NCBI RefSeq assembly: GCF_014201715.1
Contig: NZ_JACHFD010000001.1
Span: forward strand, 392,741-456,740
Origin: Haloferula luteola
GTDB lineage: Bacteria; Verrucomicrobiota; Verrucomicrobiia; Verrucomicrobiales; Akkermansiaceae
DNA length: 64,000 bases
Reading direction: 5' to 3'
Of this stretch, positions 16,774 through 23,829 are shown one piece after another. The position numbers were made by a program, and so were the translations under genes. Every line of letters begins with the position of its first letter. Positions within the stretch are counted from its first letter, which is position 1. Under the pieces are notes generated by a model, which worked only from the letters and a program-made list of their open reading frames with translations, searched no databases and was not told the origin of the DNA.

Positions 16774-18075
16774 TTAGGGGCTGTCTGCAATGAGATTTGA
16801 TTCTTCATGCTTCGCCACCGCCTGACGGATCAAATCGAGCGCACTCTGACTCACCATCCGTTTGAATCCTCGGCGGTCTCGCGGATGCATCTGGCGAACC
16901 ACTCTCGGGGCTTTCCCTTGTTCCGCAACGCCCAGAAACACCGTCCCCACCGGCTTTTCTTCACTCCCACCCTCGGGACCCGCGATTCCGGTCACCGCCA
17001 CCGCCAAATCGGCACCGGATGCCTTCAATGCCCCTTCCGCCATGGCCGCCGCCACCGCCTCGCTCACCGCGCCGTGCTCAGCCAGCACTTCAGCGGGAAC
17101 TCCCAGCTCAGCCATCTTCGCTTCGTTGGCATAAGTCACCCATCCATGGGTCAACACCGCACTCGCACCGGGGACGTCCGTCACCCGGCTGGCGATCAAC
17201 CCACCCGTGCAACTCTCCGCGGTAGCGAGCTTCAATCCTGCAACTCGCATCGCTTTCACCACCACCTCCTCCAAGGATTCTCCGGCCTCCGAAAAACACT
17301 GTTGCGAGAAGCTCTGCATCACCCGAGCCCGCCCGACATCGATCGCCTCTTGGGAACCAATCAAACGCACATCCACCTCTCCCAGCCGCGCACAATATCC
17401 GACTTCCAAGCCTTCTATCTGGGCCAAATCCGTGTCGACCTCCTGGTGCAAATCACTCTCGCCCACCCCGGCAAAGGTCATTTGCCGCATCTCGGATCGA
17501 AAACCACCGCCCGACAGTGCCCGCAATTTGGGCACCACCTCGGCCGCCCACATCGGATACAGCTCCCGCGGTGGCCCCGGCAGGAGAAATACAGCACAAT
17601 TCGCCGCCTGGTTGAGCCGAGGAGGAATGTAGATCCCCGGCGCCGTGCCATGTGGATTGGGGAGCACCTCTGCCCCCACGGGAACCTGAGCCTGCTTGCG
17701 ATTGTCCGGAGCCATCGGACGACCCCGCTGCGCGAAAAACGCCTCCAGCGATCGCAACGCCGCCTCATCTTCGATCAACTCGATCCCCGCCACTCCGGCG
17801 GCGGCCTCTCGAGTGATGTCGTCACTCGTCGGACCCAACCCTCCCGTGACCAAAACCACATCGGCCCGGCGAACCGCCTCATCGAGCGCTCCATGAATGG
17901 CCTCGCCATCGGGCACCGTCACCAAGCGGGAAACTCGCAAACCCAGCTTGAAGAGCTCCTGGCCCATCCATTGGCCATGAGTATTCAGCCGGGTGCCCAA
18001 CAGCAACTCGCTGCCCGTATTGAGAATCTCGATGTTCACGACGGTTTCCCTACGCCAACCGTCGCCAATGTCCAC
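16774..18075 (-). CDS. cinA: CinA-type NMN amidohydrolase / competence-damage protein
   Basis: Full two-domain CinA. The N-terminal molybdopterin-binding-like domain (about 13-185) has I-L-N-T-G-S-E-L-L-L-G and L-V-T-G-G-L-G-P-T-S-D-D, and the C-terminal nicotinamide-nucleotide deamidase domain (about 265-425) has T-A-E-S-C-T-G-G-L and V-T-G-I-A-G-P-E-G-G. It recycles NMN to nicotinic acid mononucleotide in NAD salvage, and the N-terminal domain may act on ADP-ribose. The annotated ATG is only 3 bases after the rsfS stop. A GTG at 18039 directly before N-I-E-I-L-N-T-G would give the more usual N-terminus and is an equally good start. It is part of the run rnc-rsfS-cinA-mscL. Confidence 0.93.
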   Translation of the reverse strand: MDIGDGWRRETVVNIEILNTGSELLLGTRLNTHGQWMGQELFKLGLRVSRLVTVPDGEAIHGALDEAVRRADVVLVTGGLGPTSDDITREAAAGVAGIELIEDEAALRSLEAFFAQRGRPMAPDNRKQAQVPVGAEVLPNPHGTAPGIYIPPRLNQAANCAVFLLPGPPRELYPMWAAEVVPKLRALSGGGFRSEMRQMTFAGVGESDLHQEVDTDLAQIEGLEVGYCARLGEVDVRLIGSQEAIDVGRARVMQSFSQQCFSEAGESLEEVVVKAMRVAGLKLATAESCTGGLIASRVTDVPGASAVLTHGWVTYANEAKMAELGVPAEVLAEHGAVSEAVAAAMAEGALKASGADLAVAVTGIAGPEGGSEEKPVGTVFLGVAEQGKAPRVVRQMHPRDRRGFKRMVSQSALDLIRQAVAKHEESNLIADSP

Positions 18076-18078
18076 CCG

Positions 18079-18435
18079 TCACTCCCAGTCCACTGACTTC
18101 GCGTCTCCCCAGAGACTCTCCAGACCATAGTAGTCCCGCATCTCCTCATGCATCACGTGAACCATCACGTCGATGTAGTCGAGCACCACCCAGCGGGTAT
18201 CGGCCTTTCCTTCGGCATTCACCGGCATGGCTCCCGTCCAATCTTTCACATGCCCGCGGACGTCCCGCAGGATCGCCCGCAAATGCGGCATCGAGCCTCC
18301 GGAGCACACCACCATGAAATCGGTCAGTGTCGAGAGACCGCGCAGGTCCCATACCCGAATGTTCTCGGCTTGGATTTCTGCGGCGGCCTTCGCACAGGCG
18401 ATGGCCAAATCTTTTCCTTTCGCTTGCTGGGTCAT
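18079..18435 (-). CDS. rsfS: Ribosomal silencing factor RsfS
   Basis: RsfS binds L14 on the 50S subunit and blocks subunit joining when nutrients are short. The 118-residue protein shows the family pattern: D-F-M-V-V-C-S-G-G-S near residue 40, W-V-V-L-D-Y-I-D-V-M-V-H-V-M near 83-96, then E-M-R-D-Y-Y-G-L-E-S-L-W-G-D. It sits 57 bases downstream of rnc and 3 bases upstream of cinA on the same strand. The window also encodes a hibernation factor at 22253, so two translation-silencing factors are close together. A small A+T-rich inverted element (GTGTGAAAATTCTCAC) lies in the gap upstream and was not judged a terminator. Confidence 0.95.
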   Translation of the reverse strand: MTQQAKGKDLAIACAKAAAEIQAENIRVWDLRGLSTLTDFMVVCSGGSMPHLRAILRDVRGHVKDWTGAMPVNAEGKADTRWVVLDYIDVMVHVMHEEMRDYYGLESLWGDAKSVDWE

Positions 18436-18492
18436 GTCGTTCGGGGTGCGGTCAGCATCATGCGTCGCACGTGTTCCGTTGTGTGAAAATTC

Positions 18493-19188
18493 TCACGCCT
18501 CTTTCTTCTCCCACAGGCGATTGCGGAGAGCCTCGGCTGCGGCGCGCGCCTCGGCTTCTTTCTTACTCTTGCCACGGCCTTGGGCCAGTTCCTTTCCGCA
18601 CCACGTCACTCGCGCCTGAAAAACTTTGCGGTGATCCGGGCCAGTTTCGCCCAAAATCTCGTATTCTGGAGCTTCGGGACGCAAGGCCTGCAGGCATTCC
18701 TGCAATTCGCCCTTGGGATTCTTTTCCTCAGGACTCCCTGCCAGAGATTCGATCTCCTTCTGAAACAAGCGAAGAACCAAATCGCGTGCCGCCGTGAACC
18801 CCCCATCCATGTAAACCGCGCCGATCAGTGCCTCAAACGCATCAGCCAAGGTCGAAGTGCGACGGCGCCCACCTGTTGCCTCTTCGCCCTTTCCGAGCAG
18901 CACGAATGAGCCCAGGTCGATCGTCAGTGCGAACCGAGCCAGCGCCCGGCGCGAGACCAAGCGTGAGCGCAATTTGGTGAGAATCCCCTCCGGAAAATCA
19001 GGAAACATCCGGAAAAGATCTTCCGTCAGAATCAGTTGCAACACCGCATCTCCTAGAAATTCAAGCCGCTGATTGTCGAAATGCGGCCGGCGGGATTCAT
19101 ACGCCAAACTCGGGTGAGTCATGGCCTCCGCCAATAGGAAGGAGTTCCGGAATTTGTATCCGAGTCGGCTCTCGAGGTTCTGCTCCAT
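18493..19188 (-). CDS. rnc: Ribonuclease III
   Basis: RNase III cleaves double-stranded RNA in rRNA processing and mRNA regulation. The 231-residue protein has the signature N-Q-R-L-E-F-L-G-D-A-V-L in the catalytic domain, the second acidic cluster L-A-D-A-F-E-A-L-I-G-A-V-Y, and a C-terminal dsRNA-binding domain (about 155-228) with P-E-Y-E-I-L and the basic K-S-K-K-E-A-E-A-R-A-A-A. The ATG at 19188 begins the family-typical M-E-Q-N-L-E-S-R-L-G-Y. The reading frame stays open upstream to 19293 but would run through the tRNA-His gene. The gene starts 60 bases after the tRNA on the same strand, and the leader contains a 6-bp hairpin at 19220-19236. Confidence 0.96.
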   Translation of the reverse strand: MEQNLESRLGYKFRNSFLLAEAMTHPSLAYESRRPHFDNQRLEFLGDAVLQLILTEDLFRMFPDFPEGILTKLRSRLVSRRALARFALTIDLGSFVLLGKGEEATGGRRRTSTLADAFEALIGAVYMDGGFTAARDLVLRLFQKEIESLAGSPEEKNPKGELQECLQALRPEAPEYEILGETGPDHRKVFQARVTWCGKELAQGRGKSKKEAEARAAAEALRNRLWEKKEA

Positions 19189-19248
19189 GGTCAAGTACTG
19201 CCCTTCGCCTCTTCCTCCCGGAGCTTCACGAGCTCCCGATGAAAAAGG

Positions 19249-19325
19249 TGGGGTGACCGACGGGGCTCGAACCCGCGACAACCGGAACCACAATCCGGGG
19301 CTCTACCAACTGAGCTACGGTCACC
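19249..19325 (-). tRNA. tRNA-His (GTG anticodon)
   Basis: The cloverleaf reads from 19325 downward. The first base is the extra G-1 typical of tRNA-His, facing discriminator C73. The acceptor stem GTGACCG pairs with CGGTCAC. The D arm is GCTCAGTTGGTAGAGC, the anticodon stem CCGGA/TCCGG encloses the loop TTGTGGT with anticodon GTG, and the T arm has GGGTTCGAACCC. CCA is encoded at 19249-19251. It closely resembles E. coli tRNA-His and immediately precedes rnc. Confidence 0.97.
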
Positions 19326-19353
19326 GTTACTTTGCGGCGGGCGGAGACCTAAG

Positions 19354-19710
19354 TTGCCAAACGACATTTGGGAAGAGAAAAAACAGAAGATTTCATCAAC
19401 TTTTTCGAAATCCATGGAAGAAGCTCATCAACACCCCATCACCGCGGAACTCGATCTCCACACCTTCCGCCCATCGGAAATCGGAGAACTCCTGCCCGAA
19501 TACTTTCATGAATGCCAACTCCGTGGCATGCGGTCCGTCCGGGTGATCCACGGCAAAGGCACGGGAACCCTGCGTGAAGGCGTCCACACCCTGCTCCGCC
19601 GCCTCCCCAGCGTGGAATCCTTTCACTATCCCGCCAGCGTCGGAAGCTGGGGGGCGACCCAGGTCATCCTGCACGCGCCATCAGCCACAGCAGATCCGAC
19701 AAACGATTGA
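19354..19710 (+). CDS. Smr-domain protein
   Basis: A small MutS-related domain: the core motifs A-E-L-D-L-H-T-F (about residues 31-38) and I-H-G-K-G-T-G-T-L-R (about 65-74) match the LDxH and HGxGxG signatures of Smr endonuclease domains, which nick branched or structured DNA or RNA. The protein consists of little more than this domain. The start is uncertain: TTG at 19354 has a GGAG about 9 bases upstream, whereas ATG at 19414 (M-E-E-A-H-Q-H) has no clear ribosome site but removes a Lys-rich leader. The last 47 bases overlap the end of the convergent adenosyltransferase gene. The divergent tRNA-His lies 28 bases upstream. Confidence 0.85.
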   Translation: MPNDIWEEKKQKISSTFSKSMEEAHQHPITAELDLHTFRPSEIGELLPEYFHECQLRGMRSVRVIHGKGTGTLREGVHTLLRRLPSVESFHYPASVGSWGATQVILHAPSATADPTND

Positions 19711-20188
19711 AATACAGCCGAACACTCACCGAAATCGGACCTTCTGATTCGTGCAGCTCCCATGTCCTCCGCTCGGCTCGCCGGGCGATCGAACGGGCAA
19801 AATCCAGTCCCGCCCGCGCCAATGTACCGTCCGCACCTGGCCGCGCCCACCCGGTAAAACGAATGTCGCGATCCTCAAAGTTCTCAGCCTCGGACTCCAA
19901 CCACTCCACATCGCCCGCCTCCACCCGATCGAATCCCTTCTCTCGATAACGTTCGACGTCCTCCGGCAAACAGGCCAGCTCACCCATCAACCCTACCAAC
20001 TTGGCCTGAACACGATCCACAATCCCTTCGACCTCCTCGGAAAGCCCCGCTGCACGGGCCCATCCCAGCGCTGAATTCAATTCATCCAGCGTTCCTAGTA
20101 CTTCGGCCCGCAGGCTGCTTTTCTGCATCCGGCGCCCGAACAACAGGTCGGTCTCACCCTCATCACCTCGCTTCGTCACGATCTTCAC
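19664..20188 (-). CDS. PduO-type cob(I)alamin adenosyltransferase
   Basis: This enzyme transfers adenosyl from ATP to cob(I)alamin to make coenzyme B12. The 174-residue all-helical protein has the ATP-binding N-terminus T-K-R-G-D-E-G-E-T-D-L-L-F-G-R-R (residues 4-19), then V-L-G-T-L-D-E-L-N-S-A-L-G, and the C-terminal signature A-R-R-A-E-R-R-T with L-Y-F-N-R-L-S-D-L-L-W. The length is as expected for the PduO/MMAB class. The usual F-I-L-P-G-G region here reads F-T-G-W-A-R-P-G-A-D-G, a visible deviation. No other B12 gene is nearby, so the role may be cobalamin salvage. Confidence 0.9.
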   Translation of the reverse strand: MKIVTKRGDEGETDLLFGRRMQKSSLRAEVLGTLDELNSALGWARAAGLSEEVEGIVDRVQAKLVGLMGELACLPEDVERYREKGFDRVEAGDVEWLESEAENFEDRDIRFTGWARPGADGTLARAGLDFARSIARRAERRTWELHESEGPISVSVRLYFNRLSDLLWLMARAG

Positions 20189-20256
20189 GGCCCCGAGCTA
20201 AACCTCGCATTCCCGCCTTTCACAACCCGCATTCCATCATCCATCCTGCCTTCCCC

Positions 20257-20994
20257 ATGAAGCTTGCTCGCCTCGACAACTGCCCGGAAATCTTTCACAC
20301 CCTTCAGGGTGAAGGAGTTTCCGTCGGCAAGGCCGCGGTCTTCGTCCGCACTTCCCGCTGCAACCTCCATTGCCGATGGTGCGACACCGACTACACTTGG
20401 AATTTCAAGGGCACCCCTTGGGAGCACGACCGCGGCATCAAGCACGACAAGGCTGCCTGCACCTTCGAGATCTCCCCCGCATCCCTCGTCGAACGACTCG
20501 CCACCTACCCCTGCCGCCATATCGTCCTCACCGGCGGAGAACCTCTCCTCCAACAAGAAGAATTGCTGGAAGCCATTCGGTCCCTCCGCCAGCTCGATCC
20601 AGAGTGGACCTTTGAAGTCGAAACCAATGGCACCCGCATCCCTGATCCCGCCTTCGAAGCCGTGATTTCCCAATTCAACGTCTCCCCCAAACTCGCCCAT
20701 TCCGGGATGGACGCAGCCTTACGGATCGTTCCCGCAGCGCTCACCCACTTCGCTCGCAATCCCAAAGCGTGGTTCAAATTCGTCGCCTCATCCAACGCCG
20801 ACATCGAAGAAATCGAAGCCCTCGCCCAAGCCCACCAAATCCCTGCCTCGCGCATTGTTCTCATGCCCGAAGGGCGCACTTCACAGGATCTCGATCGCCA
20901 TTCCGCCGAGCTTGCCGCCCGCGTACTTGAAAAGGGCTGGCGATTCAGCGATCGTCTCCACGTTCGCCTGTGGGGCGATCGACGCGGCGTCTGA
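20257..20994 (+). CDS. queE: 7-carboxy-7-deazaguanine synthase QueE
   Basis: A radical-SAM enzyme that converts 6-carboxytetrahydropterin to 7-carboxy-7-deazaguanine for queuosine and other 7-deazapurines. The cluster motif C-N-L-H-C-R-W-C (Cys35, Cys39, Cys42) is preceded by the family hallmark H-T-L-Q-G-E-G and followed by D-T-D-Y-T-W-N-F-K-G-T. The G-G-E-P-L-L SAM-binding motif comes about 60 residues later, and V-S-P-K-L-A-H-S-G is also typical. At 245 residues it is of normal length. It stands alone here, with queC, queD and queF not in the window. GluQ-RS, another queuosine-pathway enzyme, is encoded at 42685. Confidence 0.93.
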   Translation: MKLARLDNCPEIFHTLQGEGVSVGKAAVFVRTSRCNLHCRWCDTDYTWNFKGTPWEHDRGIKHDKAACTFEISPASLVERLATYPCRHIVLTGGEPLLQQEELLEAIRSLRQLDPEWTFEVETNGTRIPDPAFEAVISQFNVSPKLAHSGMDAALRIVPAALTHFARNPKAWFKFVASSNADIEEIEALAQAHQIPASRIVLMPEGRTSQDLDRHSAELAARVLEKGWRFSDRLHVRLWGDRRGV

Positions 20995-21087
20995 CGACGG
21001 AATTCGGAAGGATTTCAGGTCCATTCCGCAAATCTTCGAAGATCCCCGCAACTTCCACCCCATCGTCGAGGTTTTCCCAACGAGACC

Positions 21088-21477
21088 ATGAAACACGAAT
21101 CGCCTGATCCCCTTGAAAACGATCCTCTCTGGGATCTCCTGCGGCAGTCGCCTGCCCGCCAGGCGGGGCCACGATTGGTGGATGATACATTGCGCGCAGC
21201 TCGCCTCGCAGGGCAGGACGATCCTTGGTGGAAAAAAATCGTCATTCCCGTTTCCCTCGGCACCTTTGCTTCCGCAGCCACGGCCCTCATCGTCGGCATG
21301 CTGGTTCTCCGCAATCCATCGCCGCAAGCGTCTCAGAACCTGGCAGATCGCACTCCGCAGGCCTACGAAAGCTTTGAGTTCCTCGATGAATATGCCCGCT
21401 CCGAAGCGATCGAGATCGTTGCTGAAAATCCAGCAGATTATACCGACGCCGAGCTGGTCAGTTTGATCGCTTTCTGA
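21088..21477 (+). CDS. Single-pass membrane protein of unknown function, anti-sigma-like layout
   Basis: A 129-residue protein with an acidic cytoplasmic N-terminus (P-L-E-N-D-P-L-W-D-L-L-R-Q-S-P), a Trp-Trp-Lys-Lys boundary and one membrane helix (about residues 51-73: V-I-P-V-S-L-G-T-F-A-S-A-A-T-A-L-I-V-G-M-L-V-L), then a short acidic outer part ending D-A-E-L-V-S-L-I-A-F. The D-P-L-W-D-L-L pattern followed by one helix resembles small membrane anti-sigma-like proteins that usually follow an ECF sigma gene. No sigma gene is adjacent, so that function is only a guess. It ends 13 bases before the phosphatase gene, probably in one transcript. Confidence 0.7.
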   Translation: MKHESPDPLENDPLWDLLRQSPARQAGPRLVDDTLRAARLAGQDDPWWKKIVIPVSLGTFASAATALIVGMLVLRNPSPQASQNLADRTPQAYESFEFLDEYARSEAIEIVAENPADYTDAELVSLIAF

Positions 21478-21490
21478 TTCGACGGGCTCC

Positions 21491-22156
21491 GTGACGGAAG
21501 CCCTCATCTTCGACCTCGACGGAACCCTCGTCGAATCCCTATCCGGCATTGCCGTGGCCCTCAACGCCGCGCTCAAAGAATCCGGACTCCCCAGCCATTC
21601 AGAAGCTGCCGTGCGCGGATTCATCGGAAATGGCTCGCTGGAACTCGCCCGGAAGGCCCTTCCCGATGACAGTCCCATCAACGCGGAAGCCCTCGAGGCA
21701 GCCTTCCGCCGGCACTACGCGGAAAGTTGGGCCACCGGCACCCATTTCTACCCGGGCATCCTCGAAATGCTCCAATCCGTTCGCCACCTCCGGCTCGCCC
21801 TCCTTTCCAACAAGCCCGATCCCTTCACCCAAGAGATCGCAAGCCGATTGTTTCCCGAATCCACCTTCGACCTCGTGCTCGGTCACTCCACGCGCTTTCC
21901 ACGCAAGCCCTCTCCGGATTCCACTCTCGCCATCCTGAATGCCTGGGGAGTCCCCCCGCACAACGCTCGCTTCGTCGGTGATTCCTCCATCGATCGAGCC
22001 ACCGCATCCGCCGCAGGTGTCCCCTTCATTGGGGTCACTTGGGGCTACCATCACGATGCCGATCTCGGCCCCATCACGATCGACACCGCGGCGCAACTGC
22101 CATCGATTCTCGACGATGCAAGCGATTCTTCCCATGCCGCGATTTTCTCAAGTTAG
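21491..22156 (+). CDS. gph: HAD-family phosphoglycolate phosphatase-like hydrolase
   Basis: A 221-residue HAD hydrolase of the Gph type. Motif I is F-D-L-D-G-T-L-V-E-S (nucleophile Asp9, acid Asp11), motif II is L-L-S-N-K-P, and motif III/IV includes R-K-P-S-P-D-S and F-V-G-D-S-S-I-D. A four-helix cap lies between motifs I and II (about residues 20-85), as in phosphoglycolate phosphatase. The gene starts with GTG at 21491, the only start in front of motif I. Substrate specificity cannot be set from sequence alone; phosphoglycolate salvage is the best guess. It is 13 bases downstream of the small membrane protein gene. Confidence 0.88.
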   Translation: MTEALIFDLDGTLVESLSGIAVALNAALKESGLPSHSEAAVRGFIGNGSLELARKALPDDSPINAEALEAAFRRHYAESWATGTHFYPGILEMLQSVRHLRLALLSNKPDPFTQEIASRLFPESTFDLVLGHSTRFPRKPSPDSTLAILNAWGVPPHNARFVGDSSIDRATASAAGVPFIGVTWGYHHDADLGPITIDTAAQLPSILDDASDSSHAAIFSS

Positions 22157-22252
22157 GCATGGCGTACTCGAAGAATCTGTCACATTGTCAAAGGTGGATA
22201 AGGCGGATGAAACCGCCGTCCCATTCACCTGAAACCAAACCAAATCAAAGCG

Positions 22253-22840
22253 ATGCAAACTGAAAACGTGAACCTGCCCATTACGGTCACCGTTCGTCAC
22301 GAAACCGTCACCGATTCGCTGCGGGAGTATGCGCACAAAAAGATCGAAGGACTCCACCTCGACTACCCGCGCATCATCGAAGCCAAAGCAATCCTCGACG
22401 TTCAGAAAAACCGCCACATCGCCGAAATCATTCTATTCTGCGCCAACCACATCGTCATCGAAGCCCACACCGAAGGAGGTGACATGTACGCCGCCATCGA
22501 CGAGACGATCGACAAAATCGCCCGGCGCATGCGCAAGCAAAAGACCCGCCTCATGAAGAAGCGGAGACCTCATCGCAATGAGTCCATTCGCTACATCGAC
22601 GAGAGCTACTTTGATGAGTCCGCCCTCGATCACCCTGCCGAATCCGAGCACGACCCGGAACCCTTCATCGTCCATCGCGAACGCTACGGCATCCGCGAAA
22701 TGTACAAGGAAGATGCCGTGATGGAGCTTGAGCTCACCGATCGTCCATTCGTGCTCTACAAGAGCGCCCGCCGCGGTTGCCTCACCATCCTTTGGCGCCG
22801 AGGTGACGGCGAATACGCCTCCTTCGATGTGAAGGACTGA
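22253..22840 (+). CDS. hpf: Long-form ribosome hibernation-promoting factor
   Basis: HPF inactivates 70S ribosomes in stationary phase. The N-terminal RaiA/YfiA domain (about residues 8-105) starts P-I-T-V-T-V-R-H-E-T-V-T and has I-V-I-E-A-H-T-E-G-G-D-M-Y-A-A-I-D, followed by the basic K-T-R-L-M-K-K-R-R. The C-terminal domain (about 140-190: F-I-V-H-R-E-R-Y, then D-R-P-F-V-L-Y) is the part that dimerises ribosomes in the long form. At 195 residues it matches long HPF. The leader (22157-22252) contains a GGCGG/CCGCC hairpin at 22202-22217 with a possible TTGTCA -35 box at 22185-22190. A strong terminator follows. Confidence 0.92.
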   Translation: MQTENVNLPITVTVRHETVTDSLREYAHKKIEGLHLDYPRIIEAKAILDVQKNRHIAEIILFCANHIVIEAHTEGGDMYAAIDETIDKIARRMRKQKTRLMKKRRPHRNESIRYIDESYFDESALDHPAESEHDPEPFIVHRERYGIREMYKEDAVMELELTDRPFVLYKSARRGCLTILWRRGDGEYASFDVKD

Positions 22841-22864
22841 GATTCCCCGATTCTCTGAGCCCAC

Positions 22865-22900
22865 TGCCGACTTCCCCATTGGGGGAGTCGGCATTTTTTT
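22865..22900 (+). terminator. Rho-independent terminator after hpf
   Basis: TGCCGACTTCCCC (22865-22877) pairs with GGGGGAGTCGGCA (22881-22893) around the three-base loop ATT, with one G-T pair, and is followed by seven T residues. It insulates hpf from the sulfate operon. Confidence 0.9.
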
Positions 22901-22936
22901 GCCCTAAAATCCCAAATTTCTAATTTATACTTGCAG

Positions 22937-22955
22937 GTAGGGTTTTAATCCCTAC
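22937..22955. promoter_or_regulatory. Inverted repeat upstream of Rrf2 gene, candidate operator
   Basis: Perfect six-base arms GTAGGG and CCCTAC flank the seven-base spacer TTTTAAT, 19 bases before the Rrf2 start codon in an A+T-rich promoter region. Rrf2 regulators bind dyad sites of this size, and the placement would allow autoregulation and control of the whole sulfate operon. The promoter boxes themselves are uncertain; TTGCAG at 22931-22936 is a candidate -35. Confidence 0.55.
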
Positions 22956-22974
22956 AAATCCGTCCAGATTTCGC

Positions 22975-23550
22975 ATGCACCTTTCCAAGAAAGCCGAATA
23001 CGCGCTCCGTGCCATGATTCACCTCGGCATTGCCTCCGAACTGGGTTTGGCCAACGTCGCGGGAGTTGACCTCGCTGAGGCCAATCGGCTGCCTTTGAAA
23101 TTTGTCGAGCGCATCCTTCAGGAACTCCGAGATGCGGGCTTGGTCGAAGCCAAGCGGGGCAAGTCCGGGGGGTACTCTCTCGGCTGCTCTGCTGATGCCA
23201 TCCGCATTGGCGATTTGGTGCGACTGATGGATGGTCGCCTCGCCCCCATTTGCTGCGCCAGCGAGGGTGCGTATCAACGCTGCACCTGCCCCGACGAAGA
23301 TCATTGCGGCCTGCGCATGTTGATGATCGACGTTCGCAATGCCATCGCCAGCATCCTGGACCGCTACACGCTTTCCCAAGTCGTCGAAGTCACCCTGCGG
23401 AAAATGCGCCGCGATGGCGTCGCCCCCCCCTTCGCCAACCTTGCTTCCATCACCGAGATTCAGGTCCCTCAACGCCGCCGCGCCGACCCAGCAGACGGCT
23501 TCCTCGCAGGACTTTCTCAACTCGCCACCCACCATGAAACCGAAGACTGA
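22975..23550 (+). CDS. Rrf2-family regulator with a Cys-rich loop, probable sulfate-operon regulator
   Basis: A 191-residue Rrf2 protein. The winged-helix N-terminus is M-H-L-S-K-K-A-E-Y-A-L-R-A-M with I-L-Q-E-L-R-D-A-G-L-V-E-A-K-R-G and G-G-Y-S-L. The effector region has five cysteines, Cys93, Cys94, Cys103, Cys105 and Cys111 (C-C-x8-C-x-C-x5-C), which could ligate an iron-sulfur cluster as in IscR or NsrR, though the spacing differs from IscR. The ~35-residue tail past the core is Arg/Asp rich. It heads a sulfate uptake operon and overlaps the YezD-like gene by 17 bases, so a CymR-like role in sulfur control is likely. The candidate operator lies 19 bases upstream. Confidence 0.85.
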   Translation: MHLSKKAEYALRAMIHLGIASELGLANVAGVDLAEANRLPLKFVERILQELRDAGLVEAKRGKSGGYSLGCSADAIRIGDLVRLMDGRLAPICCASEGAYQRCTCPDEDHCGLRMLMIDVRNAIASILDRYTLSQVVEVTLRKMRRDGVAPPFANLASITEIQVPQRRRADPADGFLAGLSQLATHHETED

Positions 23551-23722
23551 TGCGTCCCCAAGCACCACCCTTCCCGCCGATTCCTGGCTGGAAGTGGTGC
23601 GGGAAAAGGTTTCCCGACTCCAGTTCGGCTCCGTTCAGGTGACCGTCCATGATGGACGTGTCACTCAAGTCGAAAGCATCGAACGCACCCGCTTTCCTCA
23701 ACCGGGAAGATCTCAGGGCTAA
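23534..23722 (+). CDS. YezD-like small protein (DUF2292)
   Basis: A 62-residue protein starting at ATG 23534 inside the end of the Rrf2 gene. The core L-Q-F-G-S-V-Q-V-T-V-H-D-G-R-V-T-Q-V-E followed by R-T-R-F-P matches DUF2292, named after Bacillus YezD, a family found beside sulfate and cysteine metabolism genes. Biochemical function is unknown. Translational coupling to the Rrf2 regulator suggests a partner or sensor in the sulfur response. There is no signal peptide, so it is expected to be cytoplasmic. Confidence 0.8.
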   Translation: MKPKTDASPSTTLPADSWLEVVREKVSRLQFGSVQVTVHDGRVTQVESIERTRFPQPGRSQG

Positions 23723-23829
23723 CGACCCTTTGTTTGCTCGAATCTCACGCTATCCGCACGAGCGGAAGCTCTCATCACCTTCTGCGAACGCCCACCGGAC
23801 CACCGGAGACGGACGCTCTGCAGAATATC

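Noticed and set aside
16807..18096. Plus-strand open frame of 429 codons
   Set aside because: It mirrors cinA completely, and the protein is Arg/His/Pro-rich with no recognisable domain.
18470..18492. GTGTGAAAATTCTCAC as a terminator for rnc
   Set aside because: The stem is short and imperfect with no T-run after it.
19189..19293. N-terminal extension of RNase III
   Set aside because: It would translate part of the tRNA-His gene, and RNase III proteins begin at the M-E-Q-N-type start.
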